35,643 bases of DNA from Alphaproteobacteria bacterium (lineage in GTDB: Bacteria; Pseudomonadota; Alphaproteobacteria; Puniceispirillales; Puniceispirillaceae): NCBI GenBank assembly GCA_011524735.1, contig WTJS01000091.1, positions 1 to 35,643 on the forward strand, given 5' to 3'. Positions 23,234 to 32,132 of this stretch are shown here, piece after piece. Each line of letters begins with the position of its first letter. Positions within the stretch are counted from its first letter, which is position 1. The position numbers and the translations under genes are program-made. The notes under the pieces were generated by a model. That model was not told where the DNA came from and made no database searches. It worked only from the letters and a program-made list of their open reading frames with translations.

Positions 23234-24670
23234 ATGCCCTACCCAAAACTCGAGATGTTGATTGCCGGCGAATGGACCAATGGCAGCTCTGGCAAAAGTG
23301 AGCCGGTTATCTGCCCTGCTGACGGCACCACAATCGGCACCCTGCCTCATGCAAGTACCGCTGATCTGGATGCGGCACTGCAAAGCAGCCTCGATGGGTT
23401 CAATGTCTGGCGCAAGAAAACACCACATGAACGTCAGACCGTTCTGGAACAGGCAGCAAGATTGCTTGAAGACAGGTTCGATGACATCAGCGCCAATCTG
23501 ACACGCGAGATGGGAAAGCCGGTTGGCGAAGCGAAAATTGAGCTTCGTGTCGCTATTGACCTTCTTCGCTGGTATGCCGAGGAAGGTAAGCGGGTCTATG
23601 GTCGCATCATTCCTTCGCGCTTTCCTAACATGCAGCATGAAGTGCGAAAGCAGCCAGTCGGACCAGTGGTTGCTTTCGTGGCCTGGAATTTCCCAGCAAC
23701 GAATGTGATGCGCAAAGTAGCGGGGGCACTGGCCGCTGGGTGCTCCATCACCATAAAGCCAAGTGAAGAAACACCAGCAACTGCGATTGCCATCGGCAAG
23801 GCGTTGACAGATGCCGGCCTGCCTGCGGGCGTGCTGAACATTGTGTTCGGTGTGCCACCAGAGGTTTCAGAACATCTTCTTGCGTCACCGATCCCGCGCA
23901 AACTCAGCTTCACCGGCAGCGTGCCAGTTGGCATTCACCTCCAGCAGCTTGCAGCCAAAAACATGATCCGCTGTACCATGGAGCTTGGCGGCCACTCTCC
24001 TGTCATGGTGTTCGAAGACTGCGACCTGGAACTTGCCGCCAAGATGTGTGCTGCCGGCAAATTCCGTAATGCGGGCCAGGTCTGCATTTCGCCAACCCGG
24101 TTTTTTGTTCAGGACAGCATCCACGACAAATTCCTGACCCTGTTCCAGCAGCAGGTTGAAGCTGTACAGGTCGGCAACGGCCTGGAAGAAAATGTGAATA
24201 TGGGCCCACTTGTTGCCGAACGCCGGATCGAAATCATGGATGGCTTCGTTTCTGACGCCGTGTCACAGGGTGCCGAGCTTGTAACGGGCGGTGCGAGACT
24301 ACAGAACGCCGGGTCATTCTTCGCACCAACCTTGTTGAAAGATGTCCCGGAAACGGCACGCATCATGACTGAAGAGCCGTTCGGTCCGGTTGCGCCAACC
24401 ACGCGGTTTTCGTCATTGGATGAGGTGATTGAGCGTGCCAACAGCCTGCCCTTCGGCCTTGCAGCCTACGCCTTTACCAGCAATGCAGGCACTGCAGGTA
24501 TTCTGAAGCAGGAAATTGAAACGGGCATGCTGGCGGTCAATTCCCTTCATGTGCATTCAGTGGAAACGCCTTTCGGAGGGCTGAAGGCCAGCGGTTATGG
24601 TCACGAAGGTGGCATTGAGGGGCTTGAGGCCTATCTTGCGGCCCGCTATTCAAGCGAAATTTACGCCTAA
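23234..24670 (+). CDS. gabD-like: NAD(P)-dependent aldehyde dehydrogenase, succinate-semialdehyde dehydrogenase type
   Basis: The 478-residue product has normal family length and a strong ribosome site. Active-site elements are complete: Asn152 in FVAWNFPATN, Glu250 in TMELGGHSPVMVF and nucleophile Cys284 in NAGQVCISPTRFFV. The cofactor region TIKPSEETPATA and the C-terminal TPFGGLKASGYGHEGG are typical. Overall motif style fits the SSADH group, which oxidises succinate semialdehyde or similar omega-semialdehydes. A class III aminotransferase that could supply such an aldehyde is encoded nearby on the other strand. A perfect inverted repeat precedes the gene and a bidirectional hairpin follows it. 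Alternative substrates such as malonic or glutarate semialdehyde cannot be excluded. Confidence 0.9.
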   Translation: MPYPKLEMLIAGEWTNGSSGKSEPVICPADGTTIGTLPHASTADLDAALQSSLDGFNVWRKKTPHERQTVLEQAARLLEDRFDDISANLTREMGKPVGEAKIELRVAIDLLRWYAEEGKRVYGRIIPSRFPNMQHEVRKQPVGPVVAFVAWNFPATNVMRKVAGALAAGCSITIKPSEETPATAIAIGKALTDAGLPAGVLNIVFGVPPEVSEHLLASPIPRKLSFTGSVPVGIHLQQLAAKNMIRCTMELGGHSPVMVFEDCDLELAAKMCAAGKFRNAGQVCISPTRFFVQDSIHDKFLTLFQQQVEAVQVGNGLEENVNMGPLVAERRIEIMDGFVSDAVSQGAELVTGGARLQNAGSFFAPTLLKDVPETARIMTEEPFGPVAPTTRFSSLDEVIERANSLPFGLAAYAFTSNAGTAGILKQEIETGMLAVNSLHVHSVETPFGGLKASGYGHEGGIEGLEAYLAARYSSEIYA

Positions 24671-24686
24671 GCCAATTGAAACATCA

Positions 24687-24711
24687 GACTGGCCTGCCTT
24701 GCAGGCCAGTC
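24687..24711. terminator. bidirectional hairpin terminator
   Basis: An 11-bp perfect stem (GACTGGCCTGC with GCAGGCCAGTC, loop CTT) lies 16 bp after the aldehyde dehydrogenase stop and 21 bp from the stop of the convergent methyltransferase-like gene. Downstream T-runs are weak on both sides (CAAACTCTCTCTTTC on the plus strand), so termination may be partial. Position between convergent genes supports the call. Confidence 0.75.
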
Positions 24712-24732
24712 AAACTCTCTCTTTCATCGCAG

Positions 24733-25683
24733 TTATGAATGTGATCTAGCCCCCATTTTCTGGCATAGAGCCTGAATATGGGCGGGCCCTACGCCGCAGC
24801 AGCCCCCAATCATATCAACGCCAGTTGCAAGCCAGTCGTCACAGGCCAGTCGAAATACATCTGGACTGCAACAGGCATCAAAATCCCAACCGCCTGGCTG
24901 CTTATACTGCCCGGTATTTGGGTAGACAGCCTTTGCCCCGTCCCAAACGGATGCGATGGCAGCCAGGGCCGGGCCAGTGTCTTCCAGTTCTGAATGCATG
25001 GCAGTGACAATCGTGTCCTTCGCTGGCGGGCAGATTTCAAAGATCGTCGAAATTGCATCCGCCACAGACAAGATATGTTCATCAGTGGGAGCAACGCGGG
25101 AATTTCCCAACACAGCACGACCATCAACCGCCACATCGCAGACAAAGCCGACTGACACAGGCAGGCCCGCACACATCGCCCCGCGCAGCATTGCCACCGC
25201 CTGCTCAACAGTAAACACCATTTCCAATACAATCAGATCGGCACCTGCCTTGGCCAGAGTTTCAGCTTGATCGGCAGCGTTGCGCTCCAGTACCGCCGCA
25301 TTGGGCAACCGGGTGCGATCATGACCAGGCGCATAGGTCGAAATTGATCCAGCAACCCACTGTTCGCGATCAGATGCGGCGTCTATCGCTTCACGGCAGA
25401 CCTCAATGGCTGCCCGGTTCAAAGACTCAAACTCAGCCTCAAGACCAAAATCGGCAAGTACATGGCGCGCTGTGGCGAAAGAGTTTGCAATATGCACCTC
25501 AGCACCAGCACGGGCATAATTGCCGTGAATCTCAGCAATTATCTGCGGGCATGTGCAGTTTACCTGCAACCATTCCTCCGTGTTGAACTGGAGTCCCATC
25601 CGGCTCAACTCAGTATTCATGGCCCCGTCCATCAGAACGGTAGGCCCCTTCGTCAGCCGGTCTGAGAACGGAGCCCGTGTCAT
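24733..25683 (-). CDS. homocysteine/betaine S-methyltransferase-family protein
   Basis: The product is 316 residues from the ATG at 25683; a GTG at 25713 would add ten. It has the Hcy-binding TIM-barrel pattern: TVLMDGAMNTEL, GAEVHIANSFATAR, AGSISTYAPG, ADLIVLEMVF, AVYPNTGQY and the C-terminal GGCCGVGPAHI with two zinc Cys (Cys295, Cys296). The third zinc ligand of the family is normally a Cys in a G-[IV]-N-C motif. Here the aligned segment is VTAMHSELED, with His230 in that place. Reaction on homocysteine is therefore uncertain. The neighbouring FAD-GcvT protein suggests use of methylated amines or betaines as methyl donor. It is the third gene of a minus-strand run, 52 bp after the aminotransferase gene. 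Confidence 0.83.
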   Translation of the reverse strand: MTRAPFSDRLTKGPTVLMDGAMNTELSRMGLQFNTEEWLQVNCTCPQIIAEIHGNYARAGAEVHIANSFATARHVLADFGLEAEFESLNRAAIEVCREAIDAASDREQWVAGSISTYAPGHDRTRLPNAAVLERNAADQAETLAKAGADLIVLEMVFTVEQAVAMLRGAMCAGLPVSVGFVCDVAVDGRAVLGNSRVAPTDEHILSVADAISTIFEICPPAKDTIVTAMHSELEDTGPALAAIASVWDGAKAVYPNTGQYKQPGGWDFDACCSPDVFRLACDDWLATGVDMIGGCCGVGPAHIQALCQKMGARSHS

Positions 25684-25735
25684 GGACTGGCCTGTTGGAT
25701 TGGGCTTAGACACAAATCTAGGCGTCTGATCTCAG

Positions 25736-27058
25736 TCAAAGCTGCACCTCTTTCATGGCTGTTTGCAGCTTGTCACACAATTCATCGATTTGCGCGTCAG
25801 AGATTATGAAAGGCGGCGCAAGCAGCACATGGTCACCGTGACGGCCGTCAACGGTGCCTCCCATCGGATAGCAGATCAAACCGTTTTCGAAGGTCGCTGC
25901 CTTGAACCGCTTATGGATCGCCAGACCAGCATCAAAGGGCGCCTTGGTCTCGCGATTAGCTACAAACTCCATCCCCAGAAACAGCCCGCATCCTCTAATG
26001 TCGCCAACATGAGGGTGGTTACCAAAGCTGTCACGCAATGCTGCCATCAACCTAGCGCCCTGCTCACTTACCCTGCCAATCAGCTGCTCGTCTAAGAGCG
26101 TCGTGACAACGGCATGTGCGGCGGCACAGGCCGTAGGGTGACCAAGATATGTATGTCCATGCTGGAAAAACCCAGTTCCAGTTTCGATCGCTCTATATAT
26201 CTCGGCACTGCAAAGCATTGCGCCGATCGGTTGGTAGCCTGCACCAAGCCCTTTCGCAATTGTTACAATATCCGGACGAACATTATCCGCTTCACAGGCA
26301 AACAGATGGCCGGTGCGGCCCATGCCGCACATCACCTCATCAAGGATCAACAGCACGCCATAGCGGTCGCAGATGTTCCGGATACGCGCAAAATACCCAT
26401 CGGAGGCAGGCACCGCACCAAGCGTTGCCCCTACAACCGGTTCAGCCACAAATGCCATCACATTTTCTGGGCCAAGTCGCAGGATTTCAGTTTCAAGCTC
26501 ATCTGCCACACGATGGGCGAACGCGGTTTCACTCTCTCCATCCTGCATCTCGCGATAGGCATAGCAGGGGGATATATGACTGGTTTCAACGAGTATGGGA
26601 TCATACATTTGCCGTCGCCAGGCATTACCACCTGCCGCCAGCGCACCAAGTGTATTGCCATGATAGCTCTGTCGTCGGGCAATCACATGATGTCTCTGGG
26701 GCTGGCCAACTTCTACAAAATATTGCCTGGCCAGCTTCAGCGCCGCCTCAACCGCCTCAGAACCGCTAGACACAAAATAAGCATGCTCAATGCCCACAGG
26801 CGCATGCGCAACAAGAAGTGAAGCCAGTTTCTCAGCCGGCTCGGATGTGAAAAAGCCTGTGTGGGCAAAGGCCATGCTGCCAATTTGTGAGGTCACCGCC
26901 TCTATCACAGCCGGATGGTTATGGCCCAGACAGGATACTGCAGCACCTCCAGACCCATCTAGATAGCGCTTGCCCTCAGAGTCGACGATGTAGCAACCAT
27001 CCCCGGCCACAGCGACCGGGTAGTTGGATTTCATGCTGCGCGGAAAAACCTGTGACAT
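25736..27058 (-). CDS. class III PLP-dependent aminotransferase
   Basis: The 440-residue protein starts at the ATG at 27058, preceded by GAGG. Upstream in-frame sequence to 27205 overlaps the previous gene in another frame and is rejected. Class III features are clear: N-terminal DGSGGAAVSCLGHNHP, phosphate-binding SSGSEAVEAALKLAR (97-111), SYHGNTLGAL, Asp240 in LILDEVMCGMGRTG, the Schiff-base Lys269 in IAKGLGAGYQPIGAM, and HGHTYLGHPTACAAA. The subgroup includes omega-amino acid:pyruvate, taurine:pyruvate and GABA aminotransferases. It lies 10 bp after the FAD-GcvT gene, certainly in the same operon. A nearby semialdehyde dehydrogenase could take its aldehyde product. Exact donor is unknown. 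Confidence 0.92.
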   Translation of the reverse strand: MSQVFPRSMKSNYPVAVAGDGCYIVDSEGKRYLDGSGGAAVSCLGHNHPAVIEAVTSQIGSMAFAHTGFFTSEPAEKLASLLVAHAPVGIEHAYFVSSGSEAVEAALKLARQYFVEVGQPQRHHVIARRQSYHGNTLGALAAGGNAWRRQMYDPILVETSHISPCYAYREMQDGESETAFAHRVADELETEILRLGPENVMAFVAEPVVGATLGAVPASDGYFARIRNICDRYGVLLILDEVMCGMGRTGHLFACEADNVRPDIVTIAKGLGAGYQPIGAMLCSAEIYRAIETGTGFFQHGHTYLGHPTACAAAHAVVTTLLDEQLIGRVSEQGARLMAALRDSFGNHPHVGDIRGCGLFLGMEFVANRETKAPFDAGLAIHKRFKAATFENGLICYPMGGTVDGRHGDHVLLAPPFIISDAQIDELCDKLQTAMKEVQL

Positions 27059-27068
27059 GCGCCCACCT

Positions 27069-29474
27069 CTATTTGGTAGACCGCATCCGGCGCCCTGCCG
27101 GATCAAATAGTGGCCCATTGGACAGTCGGCAGGCGAAGTGGACACCAGCAACATCAACTTCAACAAAAGCTTCATCTGATGCCGCACTGCTTGCGACGAG
27201 TGCAATGGCTACAGGACGGTCGACGCGGTAACCGTAGGCCGCCGAAGTGGTCTTACCGATGATCCTGCCATTCAACAAAACTGGTTCGTTGCCAAGAGGC
27301 ACCGCATTTCTATCCTCAAAGGCAAGCGACACCAAACGTGAAGGAGGTGACTCACGTTTCGTAAGGGCATGCTTCCCAATAAAGGCCTTGTCTTTTGCCA
27401 GCGCGAATTCCAGACCAGCCATCTGAGGGGTGACATCCGTATCCAAATCATGGCCATAGGAAAGAAACCCTTTCTCTATCCGCATCGCCGTCTGGGCAAA
27501 AGCCCCAACCGGCCTTACACCTTCCTTTGCCAGCAGATCATATAGTGCCCGCGCATCCTGCGCTGGACATGTCAGTTCCCACCCAGCCTCGCCAACATAA
27601 GACAGACGCGCAGCGCGAACCGATAGGCTGCCAATCTGGCCCTCTCTATGCTGAAAGTAACCGATTTCATTCATCCATTCAGCGTTGAGTGCCGTAGCTA
27701 TTCGCGGTGTATCAGGACCTGACAATCCTAAAACGGCGTATTTCTCAGTTACATTATCAATCTTTAAGTCAGCACCCTTTGGACAGTGAGCCCAGATCCA
27801 AGACAGATCACGTTTCACTGCCGTAGTTCCAACCATGAGACGGAAATGATCTTTGCCAAGCCGAAACACCGTAAGGTCACTTTCGATCCCACCGTCATCA
27901 TTGAGCATAAGTGAGTAGCAGGCCCGCCCAATGGGTCTGTCAATACGATTCGTACAAATTTGCTCAAGACAAGAAAGTGCGTCAGGCCCGGAAATCTCAA
28001 TTTTACCGAAACTGGAAAGCTCGGTTATACCGGCTGCTTCATGCGCTGCAGCTACCTCTCTCCCGACTTGATCAAACCAGTCAGGTTTACCAAAGGTCAA
28101 AACTGGATCATGTCCTTTATTGAAATAGAAAGGGCGTTCAAACCCGAAGACCTGACCAAAGAATGCGTCTTCTGCCTGCCAAACATCGTGAAGTGGCAGC
28201 TTGCGAAGGTTACGCGCCGTTGTCCATTGGCGTCCCGGATAGGTGATTTCATAATGCTTGCCAAGTGCTTCAGGCACACGGGCAATCAATGCTTCAGCAC
28301 TATTCACTGATGCATCGAAGCGCTTTGGATCCGCCTCATGAAGATCTGCTGGTGGTGCCCCATGTTGAATAGCATGCGCCAGCGCCATCCCAGCACCACC
28401 CCCGGTTGCCACACCAACAGAATTCATACCGCAACCAAGGAACAGTCCTTTTGTTTCAGCTGTTTCACCAAGGAGAAAACTGCCATCAGGCGTGAAACTC
28501 TCAGGCCCATTTAGCAGCATCTTGACTTCAGCATGCTCCAGGCATGGCAGGCGATGAAGCGCATTGTACATCATCGGCTCAAAATGATCCCAGTCCTCCG
28601 GTAGCAACTGAAATGCGAAGTCAGACCCAATCCTTTCAGGGTCAATCGATTTGCCCATTGGTTCAAAGCAACCAACAAGAAGGCCTCCGGAGTCATCCCG
28701 GATGTACAAATGGCCATCATGGTCCGAGAGCGTCGGCAAATTCCCCTCCGCACCGGGCACTGGCTTGGTCAGAAGGTAGAAATGCTCGCACGGCCAGACA
28801 GGCACCTCACTACCTGCCATTGCAGCAGCTTCACGGCTCCATAATCCTGTGCAAAGCGCTATGGCGTCACACTTAATCGTGCCTTGATCAGTCTCCACAC
28901 CAACAACCCTGTTATTCTTGGTCAGGATCCCAACCACACCAGTATCTTCAAATATCTTTGCGCCTTCCGCCCGCGCCCCCTTCACCAGCGCCGCACACAG
29001 ATCAGAAGGACTAACGCGACCATCATCTGGCGACCAAACAGCACCAATAACATCCGCATGGTTCATCAGCGGCCAGCGCTCGGCTGCCTCACCCGCAGAA
29101 ATGGTATCAGCCTGCATGCCAAACAAACCGGCAAGCGCCGCCTGTCGGCGGACATGAATCATCCGATCTTCGTTGGTCGCAATGGACAAAGACCCTTTGT
29201 TGATCCAACCGACCTGCTGACCAGTTTCCTCTTCAAGCCGCGAATACAGATCAATTGAATAGCGAACCAGATCAGTAAGGTTCCTCGTTGACCTGAGTGC
29301 CCGCACTTGGGCTGCTGAATGCCATGTGGTTCCGGAAGTCAACTTATTGCGCTCAAGCAAAACAGCGTCACGAACACCAGATTTTGCGAGATGGTAGAGG
29401 GTCGAACATCCCATCACACCGCCGCCAATTACAACGACAGACGCCTGTGCGGGAATTGTTGCGTCATTTTCCAT
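27069..29474 (-). CDS. FAD-dependent dimethylglycine/sarcosine dehydrogenase-like protein with GcvT domain
   Basis: The 801-residue protein is a fusion. Residues 10-400 form a DAO-type flavin oxidase with dinucleotide motif VVVIGGGVMGCS (14-24) and Glu41. TTWHSAAQVRAL (His52) matches the position where dimethylglycine and sarcosine dehydrogenases attach FAD covalently. Residues ~425-800 are a GcvT-type folate-binding module (FGKIEISGPDALSCLEQICTN, LTVFRLGKDHF, LSYVGEAGWELTCP, MRIEKGFLSYGHDL). Such enzymes oxidise an N-methyl group and capture formaldehyde on tetrahydrofolate. The gene begins a minus-strand operon with an aminotransferase and a Hcy methyltransferase-like gene. It is divergent from an RpiR regulator, and a perfect inverted repeat lies between them. 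Substrate among methylated amines or guanidines is open. Confidence 0.92.
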   Translation of the reverse strand: MENDATIPAQASVVVIGGGVMGCSTLYHLAKSGVRDAVLLERNKLTSGTTWHSAAQVRALRSTRNLTDLVRYSIDLYSRLEEETGQQVGWINKGSLSIATNEDRMIHVRRQAALAGLFGMQADTISAGEAAERWPLMNHADVIGAVWSPDDGRVSPSDLCAALVKGARAEGAKIFEDTGVVGILTKNNRVVGVETDQGTIKCDAIALCTGLWSREAAAMAGSEVPVWPCEHFYLLTKPVPGAEGNLPTLSDHDGHLYIRDDSGGLLVGCFEPMGKSIDPERIGSDFAFQLLPEDWDHFEPMMYNALHRLPCLEHAEVKMLLNGPESFTPDGSFLLGETAETKGLFLGCGMNSVGVATGGGAGMALAHAIQHGAPPADLHEADPKRFDASVNSAEALIARVPEALGKHYEITYPGRQWTTARNLRKLPLHDVWQAEDAFFGQVFGFERPFYFNKGHDPVLTFGKPDWFDQVGREVAAAHEAAGITELSSFGKIEISGPDALSCLEQICTNRIDRPIGRACYSLMLNDDGGIESDLTVFRLGKDHFRLMVGTTAVKRDLSWIWAHCPKGADLKIDNVTEKYAVLGLSGPDTPRIATALNAEWMNEIGYFQHREGQIGSLSVRAARLSYVGEAGWELTCPAQDARALYDLLAKEGVRPVGAFAQTAMRIEKGFLSYGHDLDTDVTPQMAGLEFALAKDKAFIGKHALTKRESPPSRLVSLAFEDRNAVPLGNEPVLLNGRIIGKTTSAAYGYRVDRPVAIALVASSAASDEAFVEVDVAGVHFACRLSNGPLFDPAGRRMRSTK

Positions 29475-29515
29475 GTCAGTGTCTCGATGCCACTAAAGCC
29501 TTTGCCTTATAAAAA

Positions 29516-29559
29516 TGTAACAATTGATCCATAATTGCAATCCTGTTACGATTGTTACA
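29516..29559. promoter_or_regulatory. TGTAACAAT/ATTGTTACA inverted repeat with an extra half-site
   Basis: TGTAACAAT (29516-29524) and ATTGTTACA (29551-29559) are a perfect 9-bp inverted repeat with 26 bp between. A third copy of the core, TGTTAC, occurs at 29544-29549, nine bases from the TGTTAC at 29553-29558. The array fills the 107-bp gap between the FAD-GcvT operon and the rpiR-like gene, 22 bp from the latter's start. It is a strong candidate operator for RpiR autoregulation and control of both operons. Confidence 0.6.
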
Positions 29560-29581
29560 CTATGAAGCAAGGAACAGCTCA

Positions 29582-30445
29582 ATGAGCCTCAAGGAGATCG
29601 TTGAAAAACACGCACCAGAATTGACGCCGCAGCTCCGCCAAGCGGCCGATTACATTGTTGCGAATCCTATTGAGGTTTCATTTCATTCGATGCGCTCTAT
29701 AGCCAGCAAAGCGGGTCTGCCCCCCCCAACATTTTCGCGGCTCGCTAGAACATTGGGTTTCAACAGCTATGAAGATCTGAAGTCAGCCTGCCGGGTTGCT
29801 GCCAAGGACACCTACAGCGGCTATCACGAAAGAGCCGAGGCTCTGCGGGCTGGTCACATGGTCGGCACCGACAGTCACTACCATGTTGGATACGGCCAGC
29901 AATCAATGCGTAACATCAACGAAACGATGGTAAACGCAGATCCTGCAGCAATTGAGCGGATTGCAAATATCACTCTGGCGGCACGCATGGTGTTCATCAA
30001 TGCACAAATGGGACAACGACATATCGGGGCGTATGCTGGGTATGTTGCGTCGCTTGCTTTCGACAACTGGGAGGTATTGGGGGCAGAGCCATGTAGCGCA
30101 GCAAGCCAAGCTCGCAAGTTAACCCCGAATGATGTGATGATATGTATGAGTGTGATGCCCTATGCGACAAGCACTCTAGCGCTTGCAGAGACTGCTCGAA
30201 ACTCTGGCACCCGAGTGATTGCCATCACCGACAGCATGCAATCGCCTGTAGCAAAGCTAGCCAATGAGACCCTCATTGTTGCCACTTCAAATCAACATTT
30301 TTTCGCATCACAGCTTGGCGCTCTCTACCTATTTGAAACGCTGATCGGGTTGATGGTTGCTAAGGCAGAGGCAAACATCCAAACTAACATCGAAAAATCA
30401 GAAGAATTCTCCAGAAGAAATGGGGAATACATAGAGTGGCCATAA
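29582..30445 (+). CDS. RpiR-family transcriptional regulator (HTH + SIS)
   Basis: The 287-residue protein starts at the ATG at 29582 with AAGGA upstream. An upstream TTG frame to 29552 runs through the operator and is rejected. The N-terminal HTH_6 domain is visible (LTPQLRQAADYIVANPIEVSFHSMRSIASKAGLPPPTFSRLARTLGF, in parts), followed by a C-terminal SIS domain (about residues 120-265) with VIAITDSMQSPVAKLANETLIVA. SIS domains bind phosphosugars or related ligands. The gene is 30 bp before a four-gene ABC importer on the same strand and divergent from the FAD-GcvT operon. It probably regulates both. The inducer is unknown and may not be a sugar, since nothing here is sugar related. Confidence 0.93.
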   Translation: MSLKEIVEKHAPELTPQLRQAADYIVANPIEVSFHSMRSIASKAGLPPPTFSRLARTLGFNSYEDLKSACRVAAKDTYSGYHERAEALRAGHMVGTDSHYHVGYGQQSMRNINETMVNADPAAIERIANITLAARMVFINAQMGQRHIGAYAGYVASLAFDNWEVLGAEPCSAASQARKLTPNDVMICMSVMPYATSTLALAETARNSGTRVIAITDSMQSPVAKLANETLIVATSNQHFFASQLGALYLFETLIGLMVAKAEANIQTNIEKSEEFSRRNGEYIEWP

Positions 30446-30475
30446 GCCACCAAAACCACCAAGGGAGGTCATTTT

Positions 30476-31321
30476 ATGATCAAAAAACTTTTTGCAACCA
30501 CTCTCGCCGGCGCCTTTGCACTAGCACCTTTTGCAGCGTCGGCTGGCGGACATGGCACCTGCACGAATGACGTGTGGAACAAAGTAATGTCGCGTGGCAA
30601 GATTGTTGTTGGCGTCAAGGCTGACTACAAGCCATGGGGCTATCGTGATACCAGCGGCGAGATCGTTGGAATGGAAATCGACATGGCCAAGGACGTTGCC
30701 GCCAAAATGGGCGTCGACATTGAACTGGTTGCCGTGCAGTCTTCCAACCGGATGCAGTTTCTGGAGAATGGCAAAATTGATCTGATGATTGCCACCATGT
30801 CAGATCGTAAAGATCGCCGTGAAATTGTTGGTATTGTAGGTCCGAATTACTACACATCCGGCACGAACGTCATGTCACCAAAGGCCCTTGGCCTGAGCAG
30901 CTGGGAAGATCTGCGTGGCAAGCCTGTCTGCGGCAAACAGGGCGCATTCTACAATCAGATTGTTGAAGAGCGCTATGGTGCCAAAATCATAGCCTTTACC
31001 GGAAATGCGGAAGCCAAGCAGGCGCTGCGTGACAAGAAGTGTATCGCTTGGGTTTATGATGACAGCTCCATTGGATCGGATCTGAGTTCCGGCGAATGGG
31101 ACGAGTTTGAAATGCCTTTGACCTCAGAGGATGACAACCCATGGGCGCTCGCCGTTCCGTCGAAGGAGCGCAACTGCGTGTTTGGCCGCTTCATGTCCGG
31201 CATGCAGTACCAGTGGCATCAGGACGGCTCGCTCATTGAGCTTGAGAAGAAATGGGGTATCAAGCCAACCCAGTATCTTGTCAATTATCAGGAACGGATG
31301 AAGGATTGGCTGGCTGACTAA
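30476..31321 (+). CDS. polar amino acid ABC transporter substrate-binding protein (SBP_bac_3)
   Basis: The 281-residue precursor has an excellent ribosome site (AGGGAGG) and a signal peptide (MIKKLFATTLAGAFALAPFAASA). The family 3 pattern is clear: KIVVGVKADYKPWGYRDTSGEIVGMEIDMAKDVAAKMG (in parts), RMQFLENGKIDLMIATMSDRKDRREIVG with the Arg that pairs with the alpha-carboxylate, and LRGKPVCGKQGAFYN. It should capture an amino acid or related compound in the periplasm and deliver it to the two permeases encoded downstream. The context of methylated-amine and transamination enzymes suggests a nitrogenous osmolyte or amino acid derivative. A stable stem-loop follows the gene. Confidence 0.93.
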   Translation: MIKKLFATTLAGAFALAPFAASAGGHGTCTNDVWNKVMSRGKIVVGVKADYKPWGYRDTSGEIVGMEIDMAKDVAAKMGVDIELVAVQSSNRMQFLENGKIDLMIATMSDRKDRREIVGIVGPNYYTSGTNVMSPKALGLSSWEDLRGKPVCGKQGAFYNQIVEERYGAKIIAFTGNAEAKQALRDKKCIAWVYDDSSIGSDLSSGEWDEFEMPLTSEDDNPWALAVPSKERNCVFGRFMSGMQYQWHQDGSLIELEKKWGIKPTQYLVNYQERMKDWLAD

Positions 31322-31342
31322 GTTTACTAGAATGTAAAAGGG

Positions 31343-31366
31343 GCTCCGTCAGGTAACTGGCGGGGC
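31343..31366 (+). other. intra-operon mRNA stem-loop after the binding-protein gene
   Basis: On the plus strand GCTCCGTCAG (31343-31352) pairs with CTGGCGGGGC (31357-31366) around a GTAA tetraloop, with two G-U pairs. No T-run follows, so it is not a classical terminator. Such hairpins between a binding-protein gene and its permeases often stabilise the upstream mRNA and raise binding-protein output. Confidence 0.6.
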
Positions 31367-31379
31367 TACCCACATACCC

Positions 31380-32132
31380 ATGGATTTTTTAGCTGAATTT
31401 TTCCGCCAACTTGCCGAAGACTATCCAAGATGGAACTTCATCTGGATGTATCAGCCAGTGCAGCAAGGCAAAATCCTGTCTGGCATCTGGATGACCATAC
31501 AGCTGTCCGTAGCCTGTCTCATTCTGTCGATGGTGATTGGCGTGCTTGGCGCCTTTGCTCAGGGCAGCCGCAACGTCATTCTACGAAGCATCGTTCAGGG
31601 CTACATCCAATTTTTCCGCAATACGCCACCCTATGTGCAGCTGCTGTTCTTTTATTTTGCCCTTGGTCAGTTCACGCCAACCTATAGTCCTGACGGATGG
31701 CTGGAGGTGCCGATCATCTCCAATGTGGGTTGGGCGATCATTTCACTCTCATTTTTCGCCGGCGCCTTCAATGTCGAAATTTTCCGCGCAGGTATTGAGG
31801 CCGTACCCGAAAGCACCCGCGAAGCGTCGGAGTCGCTTGGATTCTCGCGCGGACAGACATATCGGTATGTGGTTTTGCCACTTGCGCTGCGTGTGTCCCT
31901 GCCAGCGCTGAACAACAATCTTGTCAATCTTGTGAAAACAACAACACAGGCCTTTGGCATTGCAGTGCCGGAGCTTCTCTACCAGTCAGTCACCATCTGG
32001 AATGACTATCCCTCAGCTCTCTACCCGACGATGCTGCTGGTCTTTGTTGTCTATATCGTTCTTGTCGGTTTGCTGGTTATGAGTATGAGCCGCTGGGAAA
32101 AAACGATGAGGATCCCAGGCTATGGCAGTTAA
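31380..32132 (+). CDS. amino acid ABC transporter permease (HisMQ family)
   Basis: The 250-residue membrane protein has five or so hydrophobic segments and the cytoplasmic EAA loop EASESLGFSRGQTYRYVVLPLALR, the contact site for the ATPase. YIQFFRNTPPYVQLLFFY is the characteristic TP-containing element of polar amino acid permeases. The ribosome site is weak, the start lying 14 bp after a hairpin. It overlaps the next permease gene by 11 bp, so the two are translationally linked and presumably form a heterodimer in the inner membrane. Confidence 0.93.
   Translation: MDFLAEFFRQLAEDYPRWNFIWMYQPVQQGKILSGIWMTIQLSVACLILSMVIGVLGAFAQGSRNVILRSIVQGYIQFFRNTPPYVQLLFFYFALGQFTPTYSPDGWLEVPIISNVGWAIISLSFFAGAFNVEIFRAGIEAVPESTREASESLGFSRGQTYRYVVLPLALRVSLPALNNNLVNLVKTTTQAFGIAVPELLYQSVTIWNDYPSALYPTMLLVFVVYIVLVGLLVMSMSRWEKTMRIPGYGS

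Noticed and set aside
26114-26821. Plus-strand frame of 235 codons
   Set aside because: It is antisense to the class III aminotransferase gene, whose PLP-binding motifs are complete.
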